From Siderastrea radians (Eukaryota; Cnidaria; Anthozoa; Scleractinia; Rhizangiidae), in the NCBI GenBank assembly GCA_964017195.1, contig OZ024896.1, forward strand, positions 2,229,987 through 2,293,986: 64,000 nucleotides of DNA, written 5' to 3'. The notes beneath the pieces are model-generated. The model made no database searches, was not told the origin of the DNA, and was given only the letters and a program-made list of their open reading frames with translations. This document shows, piece by piece, positions 1 to 9,896 of this stretch (the first letter of the stretch is position 1; the number at the start of each line of letters is the position of its first letter). The translations under genes were made by a program, and so were the position numbers.

Positions 1-1366
1 ATACGAGATGTTGAAAGGGGCTGTTGTCGGGGGGGCCGAGCCTCGTGTTCACACGGTACCACGAAGTCGGGGTCACGAAGATTAGGTCTCATCGGATAGC
101 GGAACCCAGTCTTTGCAAAAATGTCCTGGGTTACGACGCCATCGCCCTTTATCTAGACCATGCTCAGAGACATGCCTTGCGGGAAGGAAAGGGTCGTGCA
201 CTACAACGACGAGTACCAAGCGGAGGCGGCTCCTGTACTAACGCACAGGCTCAAAGAAGGAAAATGGTTTGAAGTTGAGATAGAGATCCCAGAGCCCCTG
301 CGGTCAAAATTTGAGGAGATGTGCCCGTTCTTCTACAACAAAAAGGTGCCTGTCGAAGCCGTGCCGCAGCAAATGCTTGACTACCTGAAGCGCACGGGGC
401 GAAACCGTGGGGACGAAAAAAGTTAGAGGGAGCGCTTTCCGCCCAAAAGCTGCTGGTGTACCCCCCTCTGCTACGCTGGTATGTCGATCGTGGGGTGGTG
501 ATCATGGCTGTCTATCGAACGATCGACTATACCCCGGTAAGGTCTTCGACTGGCTTGTGAAGCAGGTAACAGAGGCTCGCCGTACAGGAGACGTTGAAAA
601 GAGCAAGGCGCTGCTTGCTGAGGTGTTCAAACTTCTGGGAAACAGCGGGTACGGGAACCTCATCGAAGCTTTGGAGCGGCAAACGAACGTGATCTACACC
701 AAAGACGAGAAGGTCGTTGACAGAGCCTTGCGAAGCGCCTATTTCAGTGATCTAGACGAGGTCGGTCAAGCGTACGAGCTGGAAAACCGAAAGCCTCGGA
801 TCACAATCAGACGGCCGTTCCAGATCGGAATCGCTGTCTACCAGCTCGCAAAGCTTCGAATGCTTGAATTTTATTATGACTTTCTTGACAGGCATTTTGA
901 CAGAAGAGACTTCGAGCTGATCCAGATGGACACGGACAGCAACTACATGGCCATTTCTGCCGAGTGGCTTGAGGACATTGTTCGGCCGTAGCTGCAAACA
1001 GAATTTGAGGCAAAAAAGCAAGAGTGGTTAGCTTGGGACAAGTGGAGCGGCCGCACTCCTGGGCTCTTCAAGCTCGAATGCGAAGGTAGCAGGATGATTG
1101 CGCTCTGCTCGAAATGTCATTACATCGGGGAACTGGAGGGCGAAAAAAAGAAGTTCAGCACGAAGGGGATGTCAAAGAAACAGAACGAGATCACGTGGCA
1201 GCGTTTGAAGTCAGCGTTGGATGGCAGCAAGGACATGGCAACGAACATTGGTTTTCGTATGAACAACGGGAGGATGGTTACGTACGAGCAGCAGAAGCTG
1301 GGGCTGAGCGCTTATTACGACAAACGCTGGGTATTGGAAGACGGCATTCACACAGAGCCGATCTAG
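1..1366 (+). pseudogene. Polinton DNA polymerase B, C-terminal part (broken)
   Basis: Fragment of the protein-primed family B DNA polymerase that copies Polinton DNA. Visible motifs: YDAIALYL (Pol A; the full copy has YDANALYL), LLGNSGYG (Pol B) near 630-655, and MDTDSNY (Pol C, metal-binding DTDS) near 926-946. At least three lesions are visible: a frame change near 155-165, another near 415-545, and an in-frame TAG at 989-991 where the full copy has a Glu codon. The last codons run to 1366 and nearly meet the convergent integrase stop. Not expected to make an active enzyme. Confidence 0.85.
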
Positions 1367-1374
1367 TTTCATAG

Positions 1375-2340
1375 TTAGATTGCTGGCGGTAGCTGTGTAT
1401 CGGGAGGGACAACCAGCAGCTCTTCACGGACAAACCCGCGTTTTGGGCCGTCAAGCAAATAATAGATAACCGGTGCGTTCGGTTTTATCATAATCTTTTC
1501 AATCTCCGAAACTTTCAGAGACCAGATTGGGTCGGTAGCCCTTCGGCGGCCGCCTTCAAGTTCACCGGGTTGGTAGAGATAGCGAACACTTGAACCAGAG
1601 GGGAGCTTTTTTTCATTCACACCAACGGGTCTCAAATAAGGGGTCAAGGGATTTGCTGAAACAGTTTTCTTTTTGATGGCCTCAGCGGGTTTCTTACCGG
1701 TCTACCGTGCCACCCATTCACTCAATCTTTTGACGTCTGGGAGGCGTATTTCAACCCCATATTGGTGTCCCTGGCTGAACAGTCGTTCAGCCAGGGTGCG
1801 GTTGAATCTTTCAACGATAGCTTCATCACGGTTAATATCCACACGACCGCGTCTTACCTCGACATTATGTTTCGAAAGCAGCTGCTTCACAGCGCCCATA
1901 AAATCACGACCAGGATCTACCTGAAGCAGTTTTGGCCAACTCAAGGGACTCCGGCTATAAATCCGTTCCAGTGCAGCTGCGACTTCTCTGGCTTCTTTTG
2001 TAGTCAACGGTTCGGCCTCTTTGAAACGAGAGGCCACATCTACCACTGTGAGGGCGTGCTTAAAGGTTTTACGGGAGCGTGGCGGGCGATCGTGTGGGAG
2101 ACACAGAAGATCGGCTTGGTGAACTTTGTTTGGAACAGGCACATCATATTTCGGTCTTGGAATGTACCGCGGCGCTGGTAAGTAAATCTGCCAAAGAGCT
2201 TGCTTCACCAACCAGTTTTGAGCAACAGCTTCAGAGACGTTTGCAGCTTCTGCTAATTTTTTGATCGCTGCAAACCCTTTCCAATACCCTCGACGGCTGT
2301 AATAAATTTTTGACAACTTATTGAAACTTTGCGCGCTCAT
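1375..2340 (-). pseudogene. Polinton retroviral-type integrase (broken)
   Basis: DDE integrase of the Polinton, homologous to the copy at 46925-47926. The N-terminal part and catalytic core (QADLLCLP, VDVASR, VDPGRDF, EAIVERFN) are open from 2340 to 1702; the C-terminal chromo/SH3-like tail is open from 1647 to 1375. Between them a short stretch present in the other copy is deleted and the frame changes. The ATG at 2340 follows the box GATATACA directly, the same start context as the other integrase copy. It is divergent from the zinc-ribbon gene at 2362. Confidence 0.85.
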
Positions 2341-2361
2341 TGTATATCACACAATAAAAAA

Positions 2362-2811
2362 ATGGACGACCCATTTGGTTGTTTGCGAGGTGTGGAGTTG
2401 GTCGAGCACGACCTTTACAAACTGACCTCAGAAATGGCTGAAAAAGAGTTTAATGCACTGCCAAGGAGTAATCATTGTCCTTCATGCGGGGTGCACCTAG
2501 TTAATGTGATGAATGAGTTTTGTCGTGAATGCCCAGAATGCCATAGAGTGTTTGAATATGATGTTGATGACCAGTTTCAAGAGGTGAGTCCGGGCAGATC
2601 TGCTGCTCCCTCTGCTCATTTAAAAAATTCTCTTCGAAAATGGAAAATTTACGAAATATTTTCTTTCAACCAGATCTCTTTTCTGGGAAATGTTATTGCT
2701 CAATTGTGGTTTCATTTACTTTGGAGCAGACGACGTTATCTGGACCAACACTGGGTGCTAGTGAGTGAAACGTGTAAACAATTCGTTGGTAAGACTACGC
2801 ATGGTTTCTGA
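2362..2811 (+). pseudogene. Polinton zinc-ribbon protein, truncated
   Basis: Starts MDDPFGCL, as does the paralogue at 46902 (minus). It has two CxxC pairs (CPSC and CPEC, plus nearby Cys) forming a probable zinc ribbon in the first 70 residues. Downstream it keeps the motif FLGNVIAQ and then loses similarity near 2710, so the C-terminus to 2811 is probably unrelated sequence. I chose the ATG at 2362 because the same start is used in the second copy and it shares a 21-bp divergent promoter gap with the integrase. A transcription-factor role (TFIIB or VLTF3-like zinc ribbon) is only a guess. Confidence 0.6.
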
Positions 2812-4320
2812 TTTTAAGAAATCGTTTTCATAAGGAAAGTTAAACAAAAGTATCATATTTTTTATTCTTCATTCACGTATTGCGTTTCTGCACAATTTGG
2901 TTGAGGTAAACGGTGAACCAAATCGAAAGAAAGAAAAAAGAACGCCCAACAACGAAAAACATAATTTAAATAAGGATATCTTTCAGTTGTCTTTAGAAGA
3001 TCAAACATTTTGATATTCAAAAATAAAAGGGACATATTTATGCTATTTCCAAACCTCATTAACATTGACAACACCACTTCAGAAAGATTTGGGAGCTAGG
3101 AGAGGGGATTGAAGGATTCCCACAGAAATGATCGAGGGATGTTCATGTGTATGAATGTAGGTCATGTAGTGCACATGTGTCGTTTTCTTTTGAGTCTGTT
3201 CATGGCATCCTCAAGTTCAACCCTGACCTGGGCAATCGATAAAAATTGATATCGAAAAACCGTTTGATAAATCAATAACTATCGATATCAATCAGGTAAA
3301 CGCTATCGTTTGTATCGATAAATCGATAAGAATCGATACTCACAACTCTTCTGGTAATTGCTGTTATCGATGTTATCGATTTTATCGATGGATGTCGATC
3401 GTACAAGTCTTTAATTTCTGGCATTCATTTTGTCTTAAAAAAACGTTTAAACGCAGTAAAATGATTGCGGTGTCTTTGTTCACAAGTAAAACCGCATTAT
3501 ATTTGTATTTTTTAAATGTGGTATATTAAGCTGGCAGGATAACTGTGCTGGATTGACCCGAGTATCTGCGAAACTGACATTTCGGCTATCTACCTATCTA
3601 AGCAACCGCCATGGAAAACGTTTTGAGTGGAAGGGCCGGCAATCTTTTGCTTAACCCGATATTAGAGCTGGTTATAGAGGTTGTCGTTATTATTAAAGTT
3701 CTCATATTTTGACACAAAAAATGTTACCGATATTAGAACTTGCAGTGATTTAGTAGCAACAAAAGAGAAAACATGGGCAAGGTTGCTGCATGCTAAAAAA
3801 CCACAGTTTATTTTAATTAAAATCAGTTCGTGGGTCCTTCGTTTTTGTCTTCTGGCAAAAGCAGCTAGAAGCGTTATCGTATAGTAATAAAATTGAGAAA
3901 ACTGGTTATAGAAGTTGTCGTTATTCTTAAAGCTCACATATTTCGAGACAACAATTGTTACCGATAAAATCGATAATTTTCGATAAAATATCGATAAACC
4001 AAATCTGTTTTTTCGATTTTTTATCGATTTCCGTTGGTTAAACCCTCACCCCGGGGTTCAACCATTCAACGAAAGAAAGAAGTATTTTCATGTGATGTTG
4101 TTTATGAGAAACACAACATTATTAAGCTGCACGACGCGATTCTACCTTTTGAGTATGTGTATGAAACCCGAAAGTGTGACCATTGAAAGGAAAGCTATTG
4201 AGCAGTACTTTCGTGTGGTACTGTCACCAGGGCGTGCAGGGTGGTTCTTATTAAATGAAAGCAGATGAGTAATATTTCACTTTTGAGTCTGTGGACGAAA
4301 TCCTGAGGTGTATGAGGTGG
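2812..4320. other. AT-rich intergenic stretch with ATCGAT clusters
   Basis: No gene supported. Two parts (about 3232-3400 and 3960-4030) are dense in ATCGAT/TCGATA words. A 65-bp direct repeat occurs at 3668-3732 and 3902-3966, both beginning CTGGTTATAGA. Confidence 0.5.
3668..3966. repeat. Direct repeat pair, about 65 bp
   Basis: Units 3668-3732 and 3902-3966 share CTGGTTATAGA, TTGTCGTTATT and TTGTTACCGATA/ATGTTACCGATA at matching spacing, 234 bp apart. Origin unknown. Confidence 0.6.
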
Positions 4321-4325
4321 GAGCA

Positions 4326-4520
4326 GGGATGGCGCAGTGGTGAGATCACTCGCCTTCCATCAATGTGGCCCGGGTTCAATTCCCGGTCCCGGTGTCATAT
4401 GTGGGTTGAGTTTGTTGTTGGTTCTTCGTCCTTGCTCCGAGGGTTTTCTCTGGGTTCTCCGGTTTTCTTCCCTTCACAGAAACCAACATTTCCAAATTCC
4501 AAAACAAAAACAAAAAACAC
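4326..4520 (+). mobile_element. tRNA-derived SINE
   Basis: The 5' end has a tRNA-type pol III promoter: A box near TGGCGCAGTGG (about 4330) and B box GGGTTCAATTCC (about 4372). A conserved body follows (TTGGTTCTTCGTCC, CTCCGAGGG, CTCCGGTTTTC, ACCAACATTT) and an A-rich tail (about 4500-4520). The same body is seen inverted at 26068-26285. The tail ends a few bases from the splice donor of the FN3 exon at 4529. Confidence 0.8.
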
Positions 4521-4528
4521 CTTCTTAC

Positions 4529-4825
4529 CGTATTCTGGTATGGCCACAGTTAATGTGGCGTTTGTCCCTGGTTTGATAGTGACAGCTCTGACATAAAACC
4601 GGTAGGTCAAACCACCCAACACATCGACTGAGTAGCTGAAAGTATTCGACCCAAAGGTTTGTGTATGAACACGCTCTTGGTCTTCATTGCTGCTATAGAA
4701 CAGATTGTAACTTCTGATTATGCCATTCTCTTGCTGAGGCCTGCTCCATGTAAGGTTTACCCTTGGACCCTGTGACTTACTTGCCGCTATAACAGTGTCA
4801 CTGAAGTTTGCAGGAGCGCCAGGAG
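4529..4825 (-). CDS. FN3 exon of a tandem RPTP paralogue
   Basis: Single fibronectin-III domain exon: acceptor CAG at 4826-4828, donor GTAAGA at 4528. Contains APGAPANF, LTWSRPQQENGIIRSY, TFSYSVDVLGG and TIKPGTNA. Phase 1 at both ends, like the FN3 exons of the gene at 12378-64000. It is very like the exon at 58724-59020 and lies downstream of that gene's stop codon, so it belongs to a second gene or a pseudogene fragment on the same strand. Confidence 0.75.
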
Positions 4826-4969
4826 CTGATGAAACAAACACAACAAGGGTCACAAAAGACGTCATGGGTATCACTGAATCAAATATAGTAATCCCCTTCT
4901 TTTAGTGCCAAGGTAACGGCGTGTTTAAGGCAAAATAAACGAGGGTAAAAAGGATCTGGATGGGGATAC

Positions 4970-6765
4970 TGGAATCTCAGCTATCAGCCACATTTTTGGC
5001 CTTTTCTCAGCTATCAGTTAATTTTGAGAACTGTCAGTTATTATTTATTTTTGCGGAATTTTACCTTCTTGTATTTTTTAAAGTATCTTAAACGCTGACA
5101 TTAATTATATACAATTAGTATGAAAGACTTCCAGAAGCTTTTCGAAGAACGTATGATTGTTTCTAAAGAGCTCCGAAGAATTTGGCTATTATAAATGTCA
5201 AAATCATTATGTGTACTACCTATCTTAAGTGCACGCACAGGCCTTGCGTAAGGAGTCCAGCTTATTTTCTGATTACGCCGAGTGGTTTAGAAATCACCTT
5301 TGGTATAATCCTAGAACGACTAGAACGAGCCAAGTAAACGGCTATACCCAGAAGGCTTTCTCCTTTTTCAAAGAAAATTAATTTTGTTTTCGATGATTTT
5401 TGAATTTGTGATCTCGATCACAAAGTAACAGCAACAAGGCTACGGAAAAACAACATCATACAGACACATCCTTCGCTTTTGATAAGGCTCGGAAGCTCCA
5501 TTTCCCACTGACTGTGGCCATGGGTTAAGATTGCAAAATTTTCCGAACTTTGATAAGCCCCAAGGTCATATTTTCTACCCTGTTTGTTCATTTCTAAAAA
5601 ATCAGTGAGATGTTTCTTCATTTCTGTTAAACTTCTGTGTTTTTCGCAGCTCACCGAGATTTGACTACGGTGCCGTTCGAAGGCGCATTCTTCGCCGTGA
5701 CTAAAGAAGCACAGAGCAACTTTAACAAGAAAAGTTGTGGTTATCAAAGACGGCCCTTACAAGCTGAATTGAAGTTAATTTGTGAGCCACTACAATTACA
5801 TCTACAGAATTGAATTCTCCTACAGCTCTATCTGCTATATATTTTATAGAATTGTGTTACCTGTTTCACGTGACTACCTTCCTGTGGAAAGGTCATTGCC
5901 AACTAACTCCGTTGAAGTTGTTATGAAGTGCAATCAATTTCAGATAAGAATGTTTTCTAGAAAGTTATACTCAAGTGTTCTGGGATTTATGTTCGGCAAC
6001 ATAACACGGTGTCCGGCAGTTGTCCAAAACTGAAGTAGCCTAAAATTATCCATGAATTGGTACCTCTCCGCAACAGTCTTCTTTACTGTCTCCCTCCACC
6101 AATTTGATGTCTAATACTCAAAAAATTACGGTCTAGAATTTTGGTTTGAAAAGTTGTCAAATCGTTATTTATTATTGTTTCACTTTCATGCTCTATTTTT
6201 ACAACAACAAGTTTGATTGGAGGAACCATTCAATTCTACGCGTTTAATTCAGGATCACCTTCCGACAAGTAGTGACGTAAACATTTATACCCGTAACTCA
6301 ATTTTACCCACCCTTCCCGTCCCAATATATATCATTAACATACCAATCAATCATCCGTGACCTTCAAAAACCTACCAAAGAATGCGCTTTTGCAAACTAA
6401 AAGACGGCCGCGCTTTGCGTCGGGCCGTCTTAACAATTCCACTTATGTCCCTTTATTCACCTTCTGAAGCTTTCCAAAGGCGTGCAGGTCACATGTTTTA
6501 TTCGCCGATAAGCCTGTCGGGTCTGTTGGGAGGATATCTTGCCCTTCTGGTCACGCAAATCTAGTAACACAAGCTATGTAACGGATAGCAAAGTTCTCGT
6601 CAGGGTTAAACTGTGCTAAAAGTGACCTGTTCACATTGTATTCAGAGAAAATTTATCCATCTCAGCTAACAGTAACTTGAAGTTTATCAGCTGTCAGTTA
6701 AGAAACTTAGCGTTTCTCAGGTAACAGTTAAAATTTTGCCAATTCTCAGCTATCAGTTAGCCCCA
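4970..6765. repeat. Clusters of TCTCAGCTATCAGTTA-like motif flanking 1.6 kb
   Basis: Copies or variants of this 16-mer sit near 4976, 5014, 6661, 6690, 6716 and 6748. The left and right clusters bracket about 1.6 kb and GGGGAT/CCCCATCC lies at the outer edges, so this may be a non-autonomous DNA transposon with subterminal repeats. No transposase is visible inside. Confidence 0.4.
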
Positions 6766-6987
6766 TCCACACCCTCGGTAAATATTACTAATTTCATATC
6801 ATTATACTATATTAGGGTTGTTTTTATGGTTGACATGTCGCGCCTTAAGTTTCAACCATCGCAGTGACAATTTGTAAAACTTGCGTTTGGTTTAAGTTTG
6901 TGTTTTGCACAAAAAAAAGCAGAATTACTTGATTGTACTACTGAGTGATTACTTTGCCATTAATTAAAAAGAAATAAGAAGGCTTAC

Positions 6988-7266
6988 AGTATTCTGGAAT
7001 AGCAACAGTTAAGGAGGCGTTTGTTCCAGGTTTGATAGTGACAGCTCTAACATAAAACCGATAGGTAACACCCCCTAACACATCGACTGAGTAACTGAAA
7101 GTATTCGGCCCGAAGGTTTGTGTATGAACACTCTCTTTGTCTTCGTTATGGCTATAGAACCGATTGTAACTTCTGATTATGCCATTCTCTTGCTGAGGCC
7201 TGCTCCATGTAAGGTTTACCATTGGACCTATAACGCTGTGAGTGAAGGCGGTAGGAACGCCAGGAG
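6988..7266 (-). CDS. FN3 exon of a tandem RPTP paralogue
   Basis: Second FN3 exon on the minus strand: acceptor CAG at 7267-7269, donor GTAAGC at 6987. Contains APGVPTAF, LTWSRPQQENGIIRSY, TFSYSVDVLGG and TIKPGTNA. Nearly the same as the exon at 4529-4825 and in the same phase (1-1), so the two could splice together. No lectin or discoidin exons are seen between 7266 and 12378, so the 5' part of this gene is missing or elsewhere. Confidence 0.75.
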
Positions 7267-7622
7267 CTGATAATACAGACAAAACAAGGATTACAAAAGT
7301 CTTCATGGTTGTTATGAGATTTGTAAAACAGGCTTTTACCTTTGATCGTAATACTGAGACGCCGGTGATACTTATTCTTTGTGACAACAGAAGTAAATAT
7401 GATGTTCCCAAGATTTATTGAACGTTATTACAGCAAAAAATATTCATGAAACCTTTTCTTTCAGTACACCTTTTGCCCTTCATTAACGGAAAATACAAAT
7501 TCATTTTATTTTACGGGAAATCAATAACATCTTAGGAATAACATTTTCACGACGAAATGTTCATTTTAGTCATCCGTTGGTTCATTTGCGCAATTACCAT
7601 GCTAATGCACCTTCAATAACAT

Positions 7623-7737
7623 CATTGGAATGTCATTTTCTTTATTGAAAAGTCTATTATGTCTTTGGAAAAACATTAACATCAATAACACTGCCGTTTA
7701 CATTTTTTGAAAGTCATTTCTGGCAAGTAATGAATAA
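7623..7737 (+). repeat. Left TIR of the IS630/Tc1-like transposon
   Basis: Inverted match to 9335-9440, with a few mismatches and small indels. Confidence 0.75.
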
Positions 7738-8236
7738 ATAAGTTAATTAAATAGCGAAGTTCGATTAAACCCTCTATGTTTTCGGGGAATTCTGCGTTCT
7801 TTTTGCAGCCGTAGTTGGTAACAGAATACGCAAATGATGTTCTGTAACTGGTCTAACTGGAGTGGTCTGTTGCTGAACTTTCTCTCTGTCATCAGTTGTG
7901 TCTTACGACATGTACTGAACAGTCAAGGGCGTGAAATGTCGGCTTTTTTGTACTTGACATGTATATTTGTACTGCCTTGTTTAAGCACTTTACAGCGTTA
8001 AGTGCTTATTGCCTGTTCTACGATATTCAGGTACGGCCAATAGGAGCGCAGCGTTACATGTTCATGTAGTTTATCTCCATTGTGTCTCTTGGGTGATATG
8101 CAGTTTGCCAAAGACCCTCTCTGGACAATGCAATTTGAACAGTACAGTAGAACAAAAGATCAAGCATGTATATATACTGTGCATGTACACTGTAAACGTA
8201 CACAAACTGTTTTGCCGTTTTAAGAGTGAATGCAAC

Positions 8237-9301
8237 ATGCCCCCAAGACGAAATAGAATTCCAAACGAAGTCCGTAGAAGGATTGTCAGAGCCTTTGAGG
8301 TTCCCACAGAAGACTACCTATCAGTCGCTGACACATTGGGTGTGAATAGGAGCACGGCCAGAAGCATTGTAGCAACCTACCTTCGTGAAGGAAGAGAAAA
8401 CGAAAAACCTCGTGGCGGACGAAATAACGTTAGAGCTGATAATGAGATGAGAGATTGCATAAATGAAATTTTAAACGAAAACTGCCTCCTTACATTGCAA
8501 CAGATAAATGAAGAACTTCGAAGGCGACTACCTGCTAAACCTTTGGTGTGCGATAGAACGACTGGAAAAACTATGGATGGAATGCTGATAAGCGTAAAGA
8601 TGGCCAGAGCAGTACCAGCTACTCGCAACAGACCCGACGTGATGGAGCGACGCTATGAATATGCCAACTGGTTTATGACGCATTGGGTCATCAACGACTG
8701 CATCTTCATTGACGAATGTGGCTGCAACATTTGGACAGCGAGAAGTTATGGAAGGGCGAGAGTTGGGGAACGTGCTTATCGTCACGTTTCAGGTCAACGT
8801 GGCAGAAATGTGACAATTTGTTTGGCTGTATCGCCGACAAATGGCCTTGTCTACCACACAGCTCGTAGTGGTGGGATGAACAGGCAACTTTTCAACGATT
8901 TTTTGGGAGAAGTCGGAAGACGAGTTAATCCCGACAACCAAACCTTTTTGATGTTTGCCAACGCCCCTGCACATCGAAACGCAGATTGTCCAAGAGGAAT
9001 AATCGAGATAAAGATGCTGCCCCCCTGTTCGCCGTTCGTGAATATTGTAGAGCAAGCCATAAGTGCTTTAAAGGCTGCAATAAAAGCCGACATTTCACGC
9101 CCTGACATTCAAGCAACAATAGATGACCGAGACGAAGCTCGACGACAAGGCATTCCACTTGGAGAGTATCGACAAAGAATTCTCTTAGAAGCATCTCAAA
9201 GGAATATGAATACCATTACGGCTGCAAAGTGCGCAGGGTGGTACAGATTCATGCAGACATATGTACCGCGTTGTCTTAACCGCGAACACATTGAAGGTTA
9301 A
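8237..9301 (+). CDS. IS630/Tc1-superfamily transposase, probably inactive
   Basis: 354-residue DDE transposase, if the ATG at 8237 (MPPRRNRIPN) is used. The open frame extends upstream to 8009, but that part lacks conserved sequence. N-terminal helix-turn-helix (VADTLGVNRSTARSIV). Catalytic part: FIDECGCNIW holds the first Asp. The second site reads FANAPAH, where the family normally has Asp before Asn-Ala, so the second catalytic Asp appears to be Ala. The third site is LPPCSPFVNIVEQ, with Glu in VEQ. Single exon, intact frame, centred between matching TIRs. The missing Asp suggests it cannot cut DNA, unless a nearby residue substitutes. Confidence 0.8.
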   Translation: MPPRRNRIPNEVRRRIVRAFEVPTEDYLSVADTLGVNRSTARSIVATYLREGRENEKPRGGRNNVRADNEMRDCINEILNENCLLTLQQINEELRRRLPAKPLVCDRTTGKTMDGMLISVKMARAVPATRNRPDVMERRYEYANWFMTHWVINDCIFIDECGCNIWTARSYGRARVGERAYRHVSGQRGRNVTICLAVSPTNGLVYHTARSGGMNRQLFNDFLGEVGRRVNPDNQTFLMFANAPAHRNADCPRGIIEIKMLPPCSPFVNIVEQAISALKAAIKADISRPDIQATIDDRDEARRQGIPLGEYRQRILLEASQRNMNTITAAKCAGWYRFMQTYVPRCLNREHIEG

Positions 9302-9334
9302 AAATGAACTGTGTTTATTATGGACGGTAATGTA

Positions 9335-9440
9335 CTTGCCAGTAATGACTTTCAAAAAATGTAAACGACTGTATTATTGATGAAAATGTGTTTCCAAAGG
9401 CATATTAGACTTTACAATAAAAGAAAATGACATTCCAATG
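9335..9440 (-). repeat. Right TIR of the IS630/Tc1-like transposon
   Basis: Inverted match to 7623-7737; ends ACATTCCAATG. Confidence 0.75.
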
Positions 9441-9795
9441 CAAATTTTTTAATCACGTGACAACAGGTGGTCAAAAATGGCGGGAAGATCATAGCCCCCC
9501 CGTCTCTGTTCAGCGTTGGGCGTTGACGTCTGATATGGATGGCCTCCTTGATTTTTCTTTTGACATCTACGGACTCTTTATCAAGAATCTTGACTCCTTC
9601 CCTGTCGATCTCGTGATTGGCCTGAGACTGGTGTTCCTGGATTGCAGATGTTGTTTGTTTCTGATGTTCACTTAGTCTCTTCTCCAGAGTTCTCGCTGTC
9701 TCGTCAATGTAATGCTCTCCGCAATCGTTGCATGTGATGTCGTATACCACGCCCATCTTCTTTTCGGTTGGTGTCCTGACTTTTGGATGGACCAC
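9412..9795 (-). pseudogene. Penelope-like element GIY-YIG endonuclease fragment
   Basis: C-terminal piece of a Penelope-like retroelement polyprotein: VYDITCNDCGEHYIDET followed by RTLEKRLSEH is the GIY-YIG nuclease pattern with its CxxC pair (Gly of YIGET is Asp here). The reverse transcriptase part is absent. The frame starts at 9795 next to an inverted 34-bp repeat and runs across it at 9441-9474. Dead fragment. Confidence 0.75.
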
Positions 9796-9826
9796 CTGTT
9801 GTCACGTGATTAAAAAATTTGCATTC
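9441..9826. mobile_element. Penelope fragment enclosed by 34-bp inverted repeats
   Basis: 9441-9474 and 9793-9826 are inverted copies (outside-in CAAATTTTTTAATCACGTGA then CAACAGGTGGTC). The GIY-YIG fragment lies between. Inverted pseudo-LTR ends are typical of Penelope-like elements. Confidence 0.65.
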
Positions 9827-9854
9827 ACGTGACAACGTGAGCTCATTTTAATCG

Positions 9855-9896
9855 CTGATGAAGACTGTGCGTTACAGTCGAAAGCTTCGCTTACAA
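9855..9896 (+). ncRNA. Hammerhead ribozyme-like core (Penelope pLTR)
   Basis: CTGATGA at 9855-9861, helix II GACTGT (9863-9868) with ACAGTC (9874-9879), then GAAA at 9880-9883. A short helix III AGC-TTC-GCT follows at 9883-9891. Helix I pairing with the upstream side is weak, so self-cleavage is uncertain. Hammerhead motifs are known in pLTRs of Penelope-like elements. Confidence 0.6.

Larger units (their letters stand above)
1..2710. mobile_element. Polinton/Maverick fragment, truncated
   Basis: A piece of a second Polinton: PolB C-terminal half (plus), integrase (minus) and a zinc-ribbon protein (plus). These match, in inverted order, the block at 46351-49200 of the full element at 35303-52004. 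The left edge is cut by the window; on the right, similarity fades in the LGNVIAQ region near 2706, with no terminal repeat. Protein similarity to the full copy is high, but third codon positions are clearly GC-richer here, so this is a separate Polinton lineage and not a local duplication. All three genes are broken. Confidence 0.85.
7623..9440 (+). mobile_element. IS630/Tc1-like DNA transposon
   Basis: Flanked by terminal inverted repeats of about 110 bp (7623-7737 and 9335-9440), both starting CATTGGAATGTCATTTTC from the outside. Encodes one transposase. No clear TA duplication is visible at the edges; the right edge abuts the Penelope fragment at 9441. Confidence 0.8.
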
